A DNA stretch of 6,120 bases, from positions 1 through 6,120 of the forward strand of contig JAEDHT010000055.1 of assembly GCA_016296885.1 (NCBI GenBank), in the 5' to 3' direction. The position numbers and the translations under genes are program-made. This document shows, piece after piece, positions 1-6,019 of this stretch. The stretch's first letter is position 1. Each line of letters opens with the position of its first letter. This DNA comes from Clostridiaceae bacterium. Its GTDB lineage: Bacteria; Bacillota; Clostridia; Oscillospirales; Acutalibacteraceae. Below the pieces are notes generated by a model. That model ran no database searches. It saw only the letters and a list, made by a program, of their open reading frames with translations, and was not told the DNA's origin.

Positions 1-17
1 CTTGTTTCCATTCTTCT

Positions 18-51
18 ATTATATCACACTTTTACGATTTTGGGAGTAGAA
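18..51 (-). promoter_or_regulatory. Leftward extended -10 promoter firing off the left edge
   Basis: Read on the minus strand, TGATATAAT is a perfect extended -10 (TGn plus TATAAT, hexamer at 23-18), giving an expected start near position 11. No good -35 hexamer lies 16-18 bases upstream. That place is taken by the motif at 32-51 (TTCTACTCCCAAAATCGTAA on this strand), which recurs near the other end of the window. The transcript would run leftward into a gene outside the window. A minus-strand ATG at 11-9 is too close to the start point to judge. Confidence 0.45.
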
Positions 52-196
52 CCTAACAAATTAATACTATTATTTGTGTGTTTTTCAATGATAAGTAAAT
101 AAAATATATTTTGCTTCATTTGTCGGTTTTCTAGTAATTTATTGATTTGCTTCTTAGATAAAAGTCAAAAATTCAATTAAAATAGCTTAATATTGA

Positions 197-225
197 TTGA
201 TTTTCTCCGTAATTTGGTATATACT
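197..225 (+). promoter_or_regulatory. Sigma-A type promoter of the dockerin metallophosphatase gene
   Basis: TTGATT at 197-202, a 17-base spacer and TATACT at 220-225 form a good housekeeping promoter. The expected start is near 232, giving a 5' leader of about 45 bases. The rest of positions 52-196 is AT-rich with no other recognisable feature. Confidence 0.6.
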
Positions 226-241
226 TAAATTGTTAAAATTC

Positions 242-255
242 TGCAATTAATTGCA
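242..255. promoter_or_regulatory. 14-bp perfect palindrome in the 5' leader, possible operator
   Basis: TGCAATTAATTGCA is a perfect palindrome about 10-23 bases downstream of the predicted transcription start and just before the Shine-Dalgarno AGGAAG (265-270). The position suits a repressor operator acting as a roadblock. It has no loop, so it is more likely a protein-binding site than an RNA hairpin. The cognate regulator is unknown and chance is possible in AT-rich DNA. Confidence 0.3.
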
Positions 256-276
256 TCAAGTGAAAGGAAGTTTACA

Positions 277-2865
277 ATGAAAATATCAAAAAAAGTGTTG
301 TCAGTAATTTTGTCCGTTGTGATTTTAGCATCACTTTGCACAACAGCATTTGCATCGAAGATAAACACTCAAACAATTGATTTTGGTCTTAAATTTGATC
401 AAAATGGCAAATTTAGAATTTTACAGGTCGCTGACATACAAGACAAGGCAGATGTAGGGGAGGAAACACTTAAATTCATATCTAGTACAATAGGAAAGTA
501 TGATCCTGATCTGCTTGTACTCACAGGCGATAACACAATATCTACTTTCTTCAAGAATAACTTTGAAAAAACAGTAGAGCAAATAGTTTCCAGCTTTAAT
601 GGTAAGCCTTATGCAATTACATTTGGTAACCATGATACTGAATACTTAAAATATCTTGAATTTATTGATCATGGCTACACACGTCAGGGTCAATACGACT
701 ACTTTGTGTCTAGAGGAGGTATAGACTTTGATAATAATTTCTCATATACAGATTTAGGTGGTGTAGGCACCGGCTGTATTCCTATTTTAACAAGTGACGG
801 AAAAAACGTAGCTTGGAATGTTACTTTATTTGATACCGGTACATATGATGACGAAGGCGGTTACGGAAAAGCCGGATACAAAGATTTAGAAAAGTATAAC
901 AATGAAGCTGCTTATAATGAGGTTGTTAATTGGTTTAGATCTACTAACAATTCGTTGAAAAAATATACTGTTGATGGCGACTATGCTCCAACACTCTGCT
1001 TCCAGCATATTCCTCTCAGAGAGTTCTATAACACAGGAATACTTACTCCTTGCGACGAGTCAGATTCAGGCGCACTTCCTGCATCAAATAACTCAGGTTT
1101 TTCCGGACATTATAAGCCTAATTATGATAATCCAACAGTGAATGGTGATTATCTTGAGAGCTGTAGCTGTTCCCATTCCAGCACGCTGGATATGTATAAA
1201 GCCCTTGCAGAAAAGGGTAATGTTAAGGGTATTTTCTATGGTCACGACCATAAGAATTCACTTATGGGCGAAGGCGTTTATGTGGATACTGATGGCACAG
1301 AGTATACACTTGTTCAAGGCTACACAAAGGCTTGCACTTCTAACGCATATAATGATGGTGATTTGAGTCTTAGACTTTTTGAACTGGATATAGACGGAAG
1401 TTATACCACAGAAACTATACGAAATTCATCTATAGGACAAGATATACTAAATAATAAGTATACATATATTGATAAGTCTGCATCAGGTGAAAATTATGTG
1501 AGCGAAATTTCTTTCGAATATAGCGGTAAAAAATCAACAGCAAAAGAAAGATTAGAAAAAAATGGATTTACAGTAATTGATAAAGACCTTAACGATGGTG
1601 CTGGTGGTGACTATATCTATATGGGATATAAGAAATCATCAAACAAGGCTGATGCTTTAACAGATATAAAGCTGTCATGTGATGTAGGAGACCCTTATTC
1701 ATCATATGTTTCTATGGTTAATAACAAAAAATTTGCTTATTTTCCATTGTCTACAGTAGATTTGAATGAAGGTGCCGGAGGAGATTATATCTACGCATAC
1801 TACACTAAGGAATTATGTTCAGGCGGTATTACAGATGTAAGGATTGACACAAATAAATACCTTGCCGGTTACAAAACAGCTGCTTGGTTTAGTGATTTGA
1901 CCAATCCTGCTGATGTAAACAAGGGTGCTGAAGGTGATTATATTTACATCCATTACAAGACAAATGACTTTGATGTTCAGTACGATATAAAGCAATTAGA
2001 AAATGAGATCAATAAAGCTAATAGCTTTTTGCTAAGAAATAAAAATTACTATAGCGCCGACGGCATAAATAACTTCCAATCAAAAATTAATGCCGCACAA
2101 GAAATAATTGATTCATATAAGGCAAATCCAATAAACACAGAATATGATTTGTTTGATATTACTACCGCCGGTAGAGAACTGAGAGATGCTTACAATCAGC
2201 TTGCAATAGTAGTTCATCTTGATGCCAATGGCGGTACTTTGGAAGATTCGGACATTGAAGTAGTTATTGGTTTAAATGATTTTGCAACAGTTGATTTGTC
2301 CGATATAATTCCTGTAATAAATGATGAAAATCTTTATTTTGTAGGTTGGAGCACATCGCAGAATGCCGAAACCGGAAGCTTTAAATTTGCAATAGATGGT
2401 AATGTAACACTTTATGCTGTTTGGTCTGATATACCATTGGAGGACAGTGAGAGTGATTCTGATTCCGATAACCGCAAAGACACAGATACATCTGTTATCA
2501 TAGTCTATACAAGTGATACAGATGACAGTACCGATACTAACCCTGAAAGTGATTCAGATACAGCATCTGATACAGAATCTGATGGATTTGACAGTGATAA
2601 TAACACTAACACAGATACTTCTGATCCAATAAATTCTGATACCGACACAGTTTCATTGATGCATGGTGATGTAAACTGTGATGGAAAAATTACGATGGAA
2701 GATGTAACATCACTGCAAAAGATAATTGCAAAATTGAATAAACATACTGATTATGGATTGAATTCTGAAAACAATTCAGATTGTAACGGTGATGAAAAAG
2801 TCAACATGAATGATGTAACCCAAATTCAGAAATACTTAGCAAACCTTATTAAAAAATTAGGTTAA
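277..2865 (+). CDS. Secreted dockerin-bearing calcineurin-like metallophosphatase
   Basis: Predicted extracellular phosphoesterase that would be displayed on a cohesin scaffold; the substrate is unknown. Residues 1-26 are a Sec signal peptide (KK, hydrophobic core, AFA cleavage site after A26). Residues about 42-385 form a PF00149-type metallophosphatase with the metal-binding motifs D53-I-Q55, G84-D85-N86, G117-N-H-D120, H244 and G322-H-D-H325. The usual first-motif DxH is DxQ here. Three repeats at about 405-454, 460-512 and 517-563 each end in a D-[LV]-N-x-G-A-x-G-D-Y-I-Y block, the hallmark of MABP beta-prism domains. Residues about 566-643 look like a FIVAR helical module, and about 645-718 like an InlB/Listeria-Bacteroides repeat (DANGGT, GWS, VTLYAVW). 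An acidic Ser/Asp/Thr linker spans 721-790. A type I dockerin occupies 796-862. The start at 277 has AGGAAG six bases upstream. The gene is monocistronic, with its own promoter and terminator. The class and modules are clear; the biochemical role is inferred. Confidence 0.93.
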   Translation: MKISKKVLSVILSVVILASLCTTAFASKINTQTIDFGLKFDQNGKFRILQVADIQDKADVGEETLKFISSTIGKYDPDLLVLTGDNTISTFFKNNFEKTVEQIVSSFNGKPYAITFGNHDTEYLKYLEFIDHGYTRQGQYDYFVSRGGIDFDNNFSYTDLGGVGTGCIPILTSDGKNVAWNVTLFDTGTYDDEGGYGKAGYKDLEKYNNEAAYNEVVNWFRSTNNSLKKYTVDGDYAPTLCFQHIPLREFYNTGILTPCDESDSGALPASNNSGFSGHYKPNYDNPTVNGDYLESCSCSHSSTLDMYKALAEKGNVKGIFYGHDHKNSLMGEGVYVDTDGTEYTLVQGYTKACTSNAYNDGDLSLRLFELDIDGSYTTETIRNSSIGQDILNNKYTYIDKSASGENYVSEISFEYSGKKSTAKERLEKNGFTVIDKDLNDGAGGDYIYMGYKKSSNKADALTDIKLSCDVGDPYSSYVSMVNNKKFAYFPLSTVDLNEGAGGDYIYAYYTKELCSGGITDVRIDTNKYLAGYKTAAWFSDLTNPADVNKGAEGDYIYIHYKTNDFDVQYDIKQLENEINKANSFLLRNKNYYSADGINNFQSKINAAQEIIDSYKANPINTEYDLFDITTAGRELRDAYNQLAIVVHLDANGGTLEDSDIEVVIGLNDFATVDLSDIIPVINDENLYFVGWSTSQNAETGSFKFAIDGNVTLYAVWSDIPLEDSESDSDSDNRKDTDTSVIIVYTSDTDDSTDTNPESDSDTASDTESDGFDSDNNTNTDTSDPINSDTDTVSLMHGDVNCDGKITMEDVTSLQKIIAKLNKHTDYGLNSENNSDCNGDEKVNMNDVTQIQKYLANLIKKLG
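1489..1965 (+). repeat. Three divergent in-frame repeats encoding an MABP-like beta-prism
   Basis: Protein repeats of about 47-53 residues end in DLNDGAGGDYIYMGYKK (437-453), DLNEGAGGDYIYAYYTK (495-511) and DVNKGAEGDYIYIHYKT (546-562). MVB12-associated beta-prism domains carry the same D-L-N-K-G-A-G-G-x-Y-I-Y signature, and the beta-prism fold has threefold pseudosymmetry, so the three repeats probably make one domain. In eukaryotes MABP domains are associated with membrane binding; whether this bacterial copy binds lipid, glycan or protein is unknown. Confidence 0.7.
2437..2646 (+). repeat. Low-complexity Ser/Asp/Thr-rich linker coding region
   Basis: Residues 721-790 are dominated by Asp, Ser and Thr (SDSDSD, SDTDDSTDT and SDSDTASDTESD type runs), encoded by degenerate GAT/GAC, TCT/AGT and ACA repeats. 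It separates the InlB-like repeat from the dockerin and is probably a flexible, acidic, possibly glycosylated or calcium-loving linker, as seen in other ruminococcal secreted proteins. Confidence 0.75.
2662..2862 (+). other. Type I dockerin domain
   Basis: Residues 796-862 hold two F-hand calcium-binding repeats. Repeat 1 runs from D798 (D798, N800, D802, D809) through the helix to A818. Repeat 2 runs from D835 (D835, N837, D839, D846) to A855. Positions 10-11 and 17-18 of each repeat, which usually set cohesin specificity, are Met-Glu/Gln-Lys and Met-Asn/Gln-Lys. The two faces are therefore nearly identical. The partner cohesin is not in the window. Confidence 0.93.
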
Positions 2866-2869
2866 ATAA

Positions 2870-2910
2870 AAAATGTCGCAAACCCGGATAAAAGGTTTGC
2901 GACATTTTTT
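2870..2910. terminator. Bidirectional intrinsic terminator between convergent genes
   Basis: A perfect 12-bp stem (ATGTCGCAAACC at 2873-2884 with GGTTTGCGACAT at 2894-2905) encloses a 9-base loop. It is flanked by an A run (2868-2873) and a T run (2905-2910), so it works on either strand. It ends the dockerin gene just after its stop at 2865. On the minus strand it begins directly after the spoVT stop codon (2912-2910). Confidence 0.93.
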
Positions 2911-3452
2911 CATTCTTCCATTTGTTTTCCAAGAAATGCAGCGGCACTTTGAACTAGCTTTGTTTCTGTTTCTGTAGGTACAGAAAGCTTGCCATCAGAA
3001 AGCATAATAACTGCGCCTGTGACATCACCTGCTGCAATAATAGGGTACATTATGAATAGATATGAATCAACGCCCTCTGCTGGTTGAATGTATGCTTCTT
3101 CGCCTGCTTTTACACAATAGCTTTTTCTTAAATTCATAAATTCTTCCACAGCCGGTGTGATTCTTCTCTCTAAATATTCTCTCTTTGGAACACCAGACAC
3201 TGCAACGATGTGATCTTTGTCGCAAATCAATATCGGCAATCCTGATACTTTGTTAAGGACCTCTGCATATTGGCTTGCAAATGTTCCAATTTCGCCCACA
3301 GGTGAGTATTTTTTAAATATAACCTCACCGTTTATATCTGTATATATTTCAAGTGGGTCGCCTTCTCTTATTCTTAAGGTTCTTCGTATTTCTTTAGGTA
3401 TTACAACTCTGCCTAAATCATCAATTCTTCTAACTATACCAGTAGCTTTCAT
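2910..3452 (-). CDS. spoVT: Stage V sporulation protein T, AbrB-family regulator
   Basis: Forespore-acting DNA-binding regulator; in Bacillus subtilis SpoVT tunes sigma-G-dependent genes and affects spore coat and germination. From the start at 3452 it is 180 residues, very close to the usual family length of about 178. Residues 1-50 are the AbrB/SpoVT swapped-hairpin DNA-binding domain (MKATGIVRRIDDLGRVVIPK, then EIRRTLRIREGDPLEIY). Residues about 55-180 are the GAF-like ligand domain typical of SpoVT. The frame is open ten codons further upstream to an ATG at 3482. That ATG follows its AAAGGGG with no spacer, and the family starts at MKATG, so 3452 is preferred. The price is an odd ribosome site with a hairpin between Shine-Dalgarno and start. 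The gene is monocistronic and convergent with the dockerin gene. Confidence 0.95.
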   Translation of the reverse strand: MKATGIVRRIDDLGRVVIPKEIRRTLRIREGDPLEIYTDINGEVIFKKYSPVGEIGTFASQYAEVLNKVSGLPILICDKDHIVAVSGVPKREYLERRITPAVEEFMNLRKSYCVKAGEEAYIQPAEGVDSYLFIMYPIIAAGDVTGAVIMLSDGKLSVPTETETKLVQSAAAFLGKQMEE

Positions 3453-3490
3453 ATATATTGGCACTATAAAAATATAGTGCATCCCCTTTC
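3453..3490 (-). promoter_or_regulatory. spoVT ribosome binding site split from the start codon by a hairpin
   Basis: On the minus strand GAAAGGGG (3490-3483) is the only good Shine-Dalgarno, but it lies 30 bases before the MKATG start. Between them is a perfect 8-bp hairpin: GCACTATA and TATAGTGC around a four-base loop, 3480-3461. If the hairpin forms, 10 unpaired bases (two before, eight after) separate the Shine-Dalgarno from the ATG, a workable distance. Phage T4 gene 25 is a known precedent for hairpin-assisted spacing. The palindrome could instead be a DNA operator. Confidence 0.5.
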
Positions 3491-3540
3491 AAAAATTTGT
3501 GAAGATATATATCACAATGCTATTATTTGCACAAATTTTT
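3491..3540. repeat. 11-bp inverted repeat upstream of spoVT
   Basis: AAAAATTTGTG (3491-3501) and CACAAATTTTT (3530-3540) are perfect inverted arms separated by 28 bases. The interior also contains the 10-bp palindrome GATATATATC (3504-3513). In the minus-strand transcript the arms could form a hairpin ending directly before the spoVT Shine-Dalgarno. As DNA, they flank the possible -10 of the spoVT promoter and could be a regulator site. Confidence 0.45.
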
Positions 3541-3550
3541 ATCGTATACC
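3521..3550 (-). promoter_or_regulatory. Possible sigma-G-like promoter of spoVT
   Basis: On the minus strand GGTATA (3550-3545), a 17-base spacer and AATAATA (3527-3521) loosely match the sigma-G pattern (TGMATA, then CATAMTA). Bacillus spoVT is known to be sigma-G dependent. The match is weak: two mismatches at -35 and one at -10. Other AT-rich -10 sites nearby cannot be excluded. Confidence 0.25.
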
Positions 3551-3580
3551 AAATTAAAGATAGGGGATATTTGGAAAAAT

Positions 3581-3614
3581 AAATTTTTAAAACGTTGAGA
3601 GTTTTAAAAAATTT
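3581..3614. repeat. AT-rich inverted repeat upstream of the ncRNA candidate
   Basis: TTTTAAAAC (3585-3593) and GTTTTAAAA (3601-3609) are perfect 9-bp arms around the loop GTTGAGA. With one bulge they extend to 3581 and 3614. The repeat sits just upstream of the predicted ncRNA promoter and could be a regulator site or a weak hairpin. No T run follows it, so it is not a good terminator. Confidence 0.3.
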
Positions 3615-3633
3615 ATTAATATCATGATTGAAT

Positions 3634-3639
3634 TATACT
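3634..3639 (+). promoter_or_regulatory. Possible -10 element for the + strand ncRNA
   Basis: TATACT at 3634-3639 predicts a start near 3646, three bases before the closing stem of the RNA candidate at 3649. TATAAT at 3642-3647 is an alternative that would start inside that stem. Neither has a convincing -35 hexamer, so the promoter is weakly supported. Confidence 0.3.
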
Positions 3640-3645
3640 AATATA

Positions 3646-3866
3646 ATAAATACTTGCATTGCTTTATACTGCCTCTTGTTGTTTTGAAAGGTATATTGCC
3701 CTACACGTAGCTGAGACAATGTTCGCTCGGATTTATGGAGTACATAACCCATAATTCAAGTCGCAAAGCAAAAAAAGTATTACCCATTTTAATCGATCAT
3801 TGTTTTATTATTTGTTTTTTGCATTAAAGAACATCCCTACAGAACTTCTTCTGCAGGGATGTTTTT
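3646..3866 (+). ncRNA. Candidate structured non-coding RNA, family not recognised
   Basis: No protein gene fits here, but the + strand folds into a closed multi-arm structure. AATACTT (3649-3655) pairs with AAGTATT (3775-3781). After a 3x3 internal loop, TTGCTTT (3659-3665) pairs with AAAGCAA (3765-3771). Inside are three possible arms. The first is TATAC 3665-3669 with GTATA 3691-3695, competing for one base with the closing stem. The second is CTGAG 3711-3715 with CTCGG 3726-3730. The third is GATTTATGG 3730-3738 with CCATAATTC 3749-3757, one mismatch. The hairpin at 3827-3866 with its T run would end the transcript at about 220 nt, or the mature RNA may end near 3781. The string UGAGACAAUGUUCGC recalls a stretch of 6S RNA, but the long 6S rod with a central bubble is not apparent. 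Expression is inferred only. Confidence 0.4.
3827..3866. terminator. Terminator hairpin of the flavodiiron gene, probably bidirectional
   Basis: ACATCCCTACAGAA (3831-3844) pairs with TTCTGCAGGGATGT (3849-3862) around the tetraloop CTTC, extending outward through AAAG/TTTT. The single A-C mismatch (3839/3854) on the + strand is a G-U pair on the minus strand, so the fold is best for minus transcripts, which come from the gene ending at 3902. A T run follows on the + strand (3862-3866) and TTCTTT on the minus strand, so both directions are plausible. Confidence 0.85.
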
Positions 3867-3901
3867 ACAATCCTAAATTTAATTATATATTTGCCTTCTA
3901 C

Positions 3902-5692
3902 TTATTTTATTGGTTCAAAATCAGATGCTCCGTGTTTACAAAGAGGGCAGATGAAATCTTCCGGCAACTCATCGCCTTCATAAACATAACCACATATTTT
4001 GCATACATAGCCCTTTTTGTTTTCAGTATCAGGCTTAGGTTTTACATTTTCCTGATAATATGTGTATGTCATTGTTTCTTTATCAGACATTACACGTGCC
4101 TCTGTTATGGTGCATATAAACATACCGTGTGTATTTAGGTCAACATATTGCTCAACGGTAAGTGACATAAATGCGTTAATATGTTGTGGCAGGAAAACAA
4201 GTCCGTTATCTGAACGCAACACATCCACTCCGGAGAATTTATCCACGTTACGTCCACTTTTGAAACCGAAAGATTCAAATAGTGAAAAAGGAGTATCAAC
4301 GGAAAGACAATTTACATTCATAACACCGGTTTGCTTAATTACATGGTGAGAATAGTTTTGCTTATTAATACAAACGGCAATACGGTTTGGCGAATTAGTT
4401 ACTTGCGATACAGTATTGACAATTAAACCATTATCTTTTTTACCGTCATTCGAGGTTACTACATAAAGTCCGTATCCGATTTTAAACAAAGCAGTCAGAT
4501 CGTTCTTATTGGCAGTTTCACCATTCTGTGCAATATATTCTTTTGTTAGTTCTTTTGCAAGATATTCTATCTGTGATCTGCTATCATCATTTAATGCAGA
4601 AGTAATTTTCACTGTTGTATCAGTAAATGTAAGATTTTTACAGTTTTCAAGCATTGATTTCATAGTTCTGGCTGCTTGAGGCGCCCATGAGCCATTTTCA
4701 ATGAATCCTATTGTCTTGTTTCTAAAGCCTCGCTCGATGAGATGATTGATAAACTCCCTCATAAATGGGAAAATATCAGCGTTATAAGTGGTTGTTGCAA
4801 GCACTATCTTTCCGTAGCGGAAAGCGTCTTCAACCGCTTCAGCCATATCTTCACGAGCAAGGTCGGTTACAACCACCTTAGGGCAACCGTTTGCCTTGAG
4901 CTTCTCGGCAAGCATTTCAACTGCCTGTTTAGTATTTCCATAAACGGACGTGTATGCAATTAGGATTCCTTCACTTTCTGATTCATAGGATGACCAAGTG
5001 TTATACAATCCGATGTAATATCCAAGGTTTTCCGTGAGTACGGGGCCGTGTAATGGGCAGATTTTCTCTATATCAAGCAGTGCTGCCTTTTTTAAAAGAG
5101 CCTGTACCTGTGCACCATATTTTCCTACAATACCGAAATAATACCTTCTTGCTTCGCAGGCCCAATCTTCCTCTATGTCCAGCGCACCAAATTTTCCAAA
5201 ACCATCAGCCGAAAAGAGAACTTTATCGGTGCTATCATACGTTACAATTACTTCCGGCCAATGAACCATAGGTGCGGCGATAAATGTTAAGATATGCTTT
5301 CCGAGAGAAAGTGTATCGTTTTCTTGGACAATGATTCTGCAATCGGCAAAATCATTACCGAAGAAATTCTTTATCATTGTGAATGCTTTAGCAGAGGCAA
5401 CAATGGTTGTATTCGGGTATGTGTTCATAAAATTAACAATATTTGCACTATGATCCGGTTCCATATGTTGAACTATCAAATAGTCAGGTTTTCTGTTTCC
5501 AAGCACACTTGCGACATTATCTAGCCATTCGTGAGTAAAACTTTTGTCGACGGTATCTATTACAGCAATTTTTTCATCAAGTATCACATAAGAATTATAT
5601 GCCATTCCGTTTGGAACTTTATATTGACCTTCAAATAAGTCAATTTTGTGATCATTAACGCCAACATAAAAAATGTCATTTGTAACTTTCAT
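3902..5692 (-). CDS. fprA: Flavodiiron protein fused to flavin reductase and rubredoxin domains
   Basis: Cytoplasmic enzyme predicted to reduce O2 to water and/or NO to N2O at a non-haem diiron site. Residues 1-240 are the metallo-beta-lactamase-like diiron domain with the full ligand set H76-x-E78-x-D80-H81, H144, D163 and H215. Residues about 242-390 are a flavodoxin domain with the FMN phosphate loop YTSVYGNT (247-254). Residues about 397-550 resemble the flavin-reductase (FMN-binding split barrel) domain of cyanobacterial class C flavodiiron proteins. Residues 561-596 are a rubredoxin-like iron site (C564, C567, C582, C585). Only 14 residues separate the two CxxC pairs, as in the short rubredoxin domain of rubrerythrin. 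One chain could thus carry electrons from NAD(P)H to the diiron site. Shine-Dalgarno AAGGAG (5706-5701) lies eight bases before the ATG. The gene is monocistronic, with a long leader and its own terminator. The gene symbol is used for the family. Confidence 0.95.
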   Translation of the reverse strand: MKVTNDIFYVGVNDHKIDLFEGQYKVPNGMAYNSYVILDEKIAVIDTVDKSFTHEWLDNVASVLGNRKPDYLIVQHMEPDHSANIVNFMNTYPNTTIVASAKAFTMIKNFFGNDFADCRIIVQENDTLSLGKHILTFIAAPMVHWPEVIVTYDSTDKVLFSADGFGKFGALDIEEDWACEARRYYFGIVGKYGAQVQALLKKAALLDIEKICPLHGPVLTENLGYYIGLYNTWSSYESESEGILIAYTSVYGNTKQAVEMLAEKLKANGCPKVVVTDLAREDMAEAVEDAFRYGKIVLATTTYNADIFPFMREFINHLIERGFRNKTIGFIENGSWAPQAARTMKSMLENCKNLTFTDTTVKITSALNDDSRSQIEYLAKELTKEYIAQNGETANKNDLTALFKIGYGLYVVTSNDGKKDNGLIVNTVSQVTNSPNRIAVCINKQNYSHHVIKQTGVMNVNCLSVDTPFSLFESFGFKSGRNVDKFSGVDVLRSDNGLVFLPQHINAFMSLTVEQYVDLNTHGMFICTITEARVMSDKETMTYTYYQENVKPKPDTENKKGYVCKICGYVYEGDELPEDFICPLCKHGASDFEPIK

Positions 5693-5739
5693 TTTTTGCT
5701 CTCCTTTTTAGATTTCTGTAATTAGGATTTCTTAGTCAG

Positions 5740-5765
5740 ATCGGCTCCATCAAAAGTGGGCCGAT
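5740..5765 (-). other. Hairpin in the flavodiiron gene leader
   Basis: ATCGGC (5740-5745) and GCCGAT (5760-5765) form a 6-bp GC-rich stem with a 14-base loop, in otherwise AT-rich DNA. It lies 48 bases upstream of the start codon. No T run follows in the direction of transcription, so it is not an intrinsic terminator. It may stabilise the messenger or be part of a larger leader fold. Confidence 0.4.
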
Positions 5766-5886
5766 ATTATGATATATCGCTCGATTGATTAATAGAGGAT
5801 TAACATAACACCACAAATATAATTAAAAGATAATTTTTACGGTTTTTTATTCCGATCATTTTATTGCTTCGTTAATCTAAACCGTT

Positions 5887-6002
5887 TTCATTAAAGAGAA
5901 TAACCTTACATAGAATGGTATAATTTTATTTGGTTTGTCATAATAAACAAGGTTGTTTTCATTTTTTTACAAATAAATACATCTAAAATTGCCTTTAATG
6001 AA
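5887..6002 (-). repeat. Inverted repeats within the flavodiiron gene leader
   Basis: TTCATTAAAG (5887-5896) and CTTTAATGAA (5993-6002) are perfect 10-bp arms. Nested inside are AACCTT (5902-5907) and AAGGTT (5949-5954). All lie inside the predicted 328-base leader (6020-5693), so they could fold in the messenger. A short AAGAC/GTCTT hairpin (6017-6001) competes at the 5' end. No known riboswitch consensus was recognised, and the rest of the leader (5766-5886) shows nothing clear. Confidence 0.35.
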
Positions 6003-6019
6003 GACCACCCTCGTCTTAC

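Noticed and set aside
3453..3482. Upstream ATG start for spoVT at 3482, adding ten residues
   Set aside because: The ATG directly abuts the GGGG of the Shine-Dalgarno with no spacer, and the family begins at the MKATGIVRRID sequence.
3700..3760. TPP riboswitch, because of GCTGAGA near 3710
   Set aside because: The GGGGTGC partner and the second conserved half of the aptamer are absent, and no gene follows on that strand.
3649..3781. Firm 6S RNA call
   Set aside because: The UGAGA..UGUUCGC string is suggestive, but the region folds as short arms rather than a long rod with a central bubble, and it is shorter than typical 6S RNA.
3649..3781. tRNA, because of the cloverleaf-like layout
   Set aside because: Too long, with no T-loop consensus, anticodon arm geometry or CCA-type acceptor end.
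3800..5524. Several + strand open frames of 70-110 codons opposite the flavodiiron gene
   Set aside because: They are antisense to a clearly conserved protein, lack ribosome sites and show no domain signals.
5906..5962. 18-codon minus-strand reading frame in the flavodiiron leader
   Set aside because: It has no Shine-Dalgarno and unremarkable AT-rich codons; a leader peptide cannot be supported.
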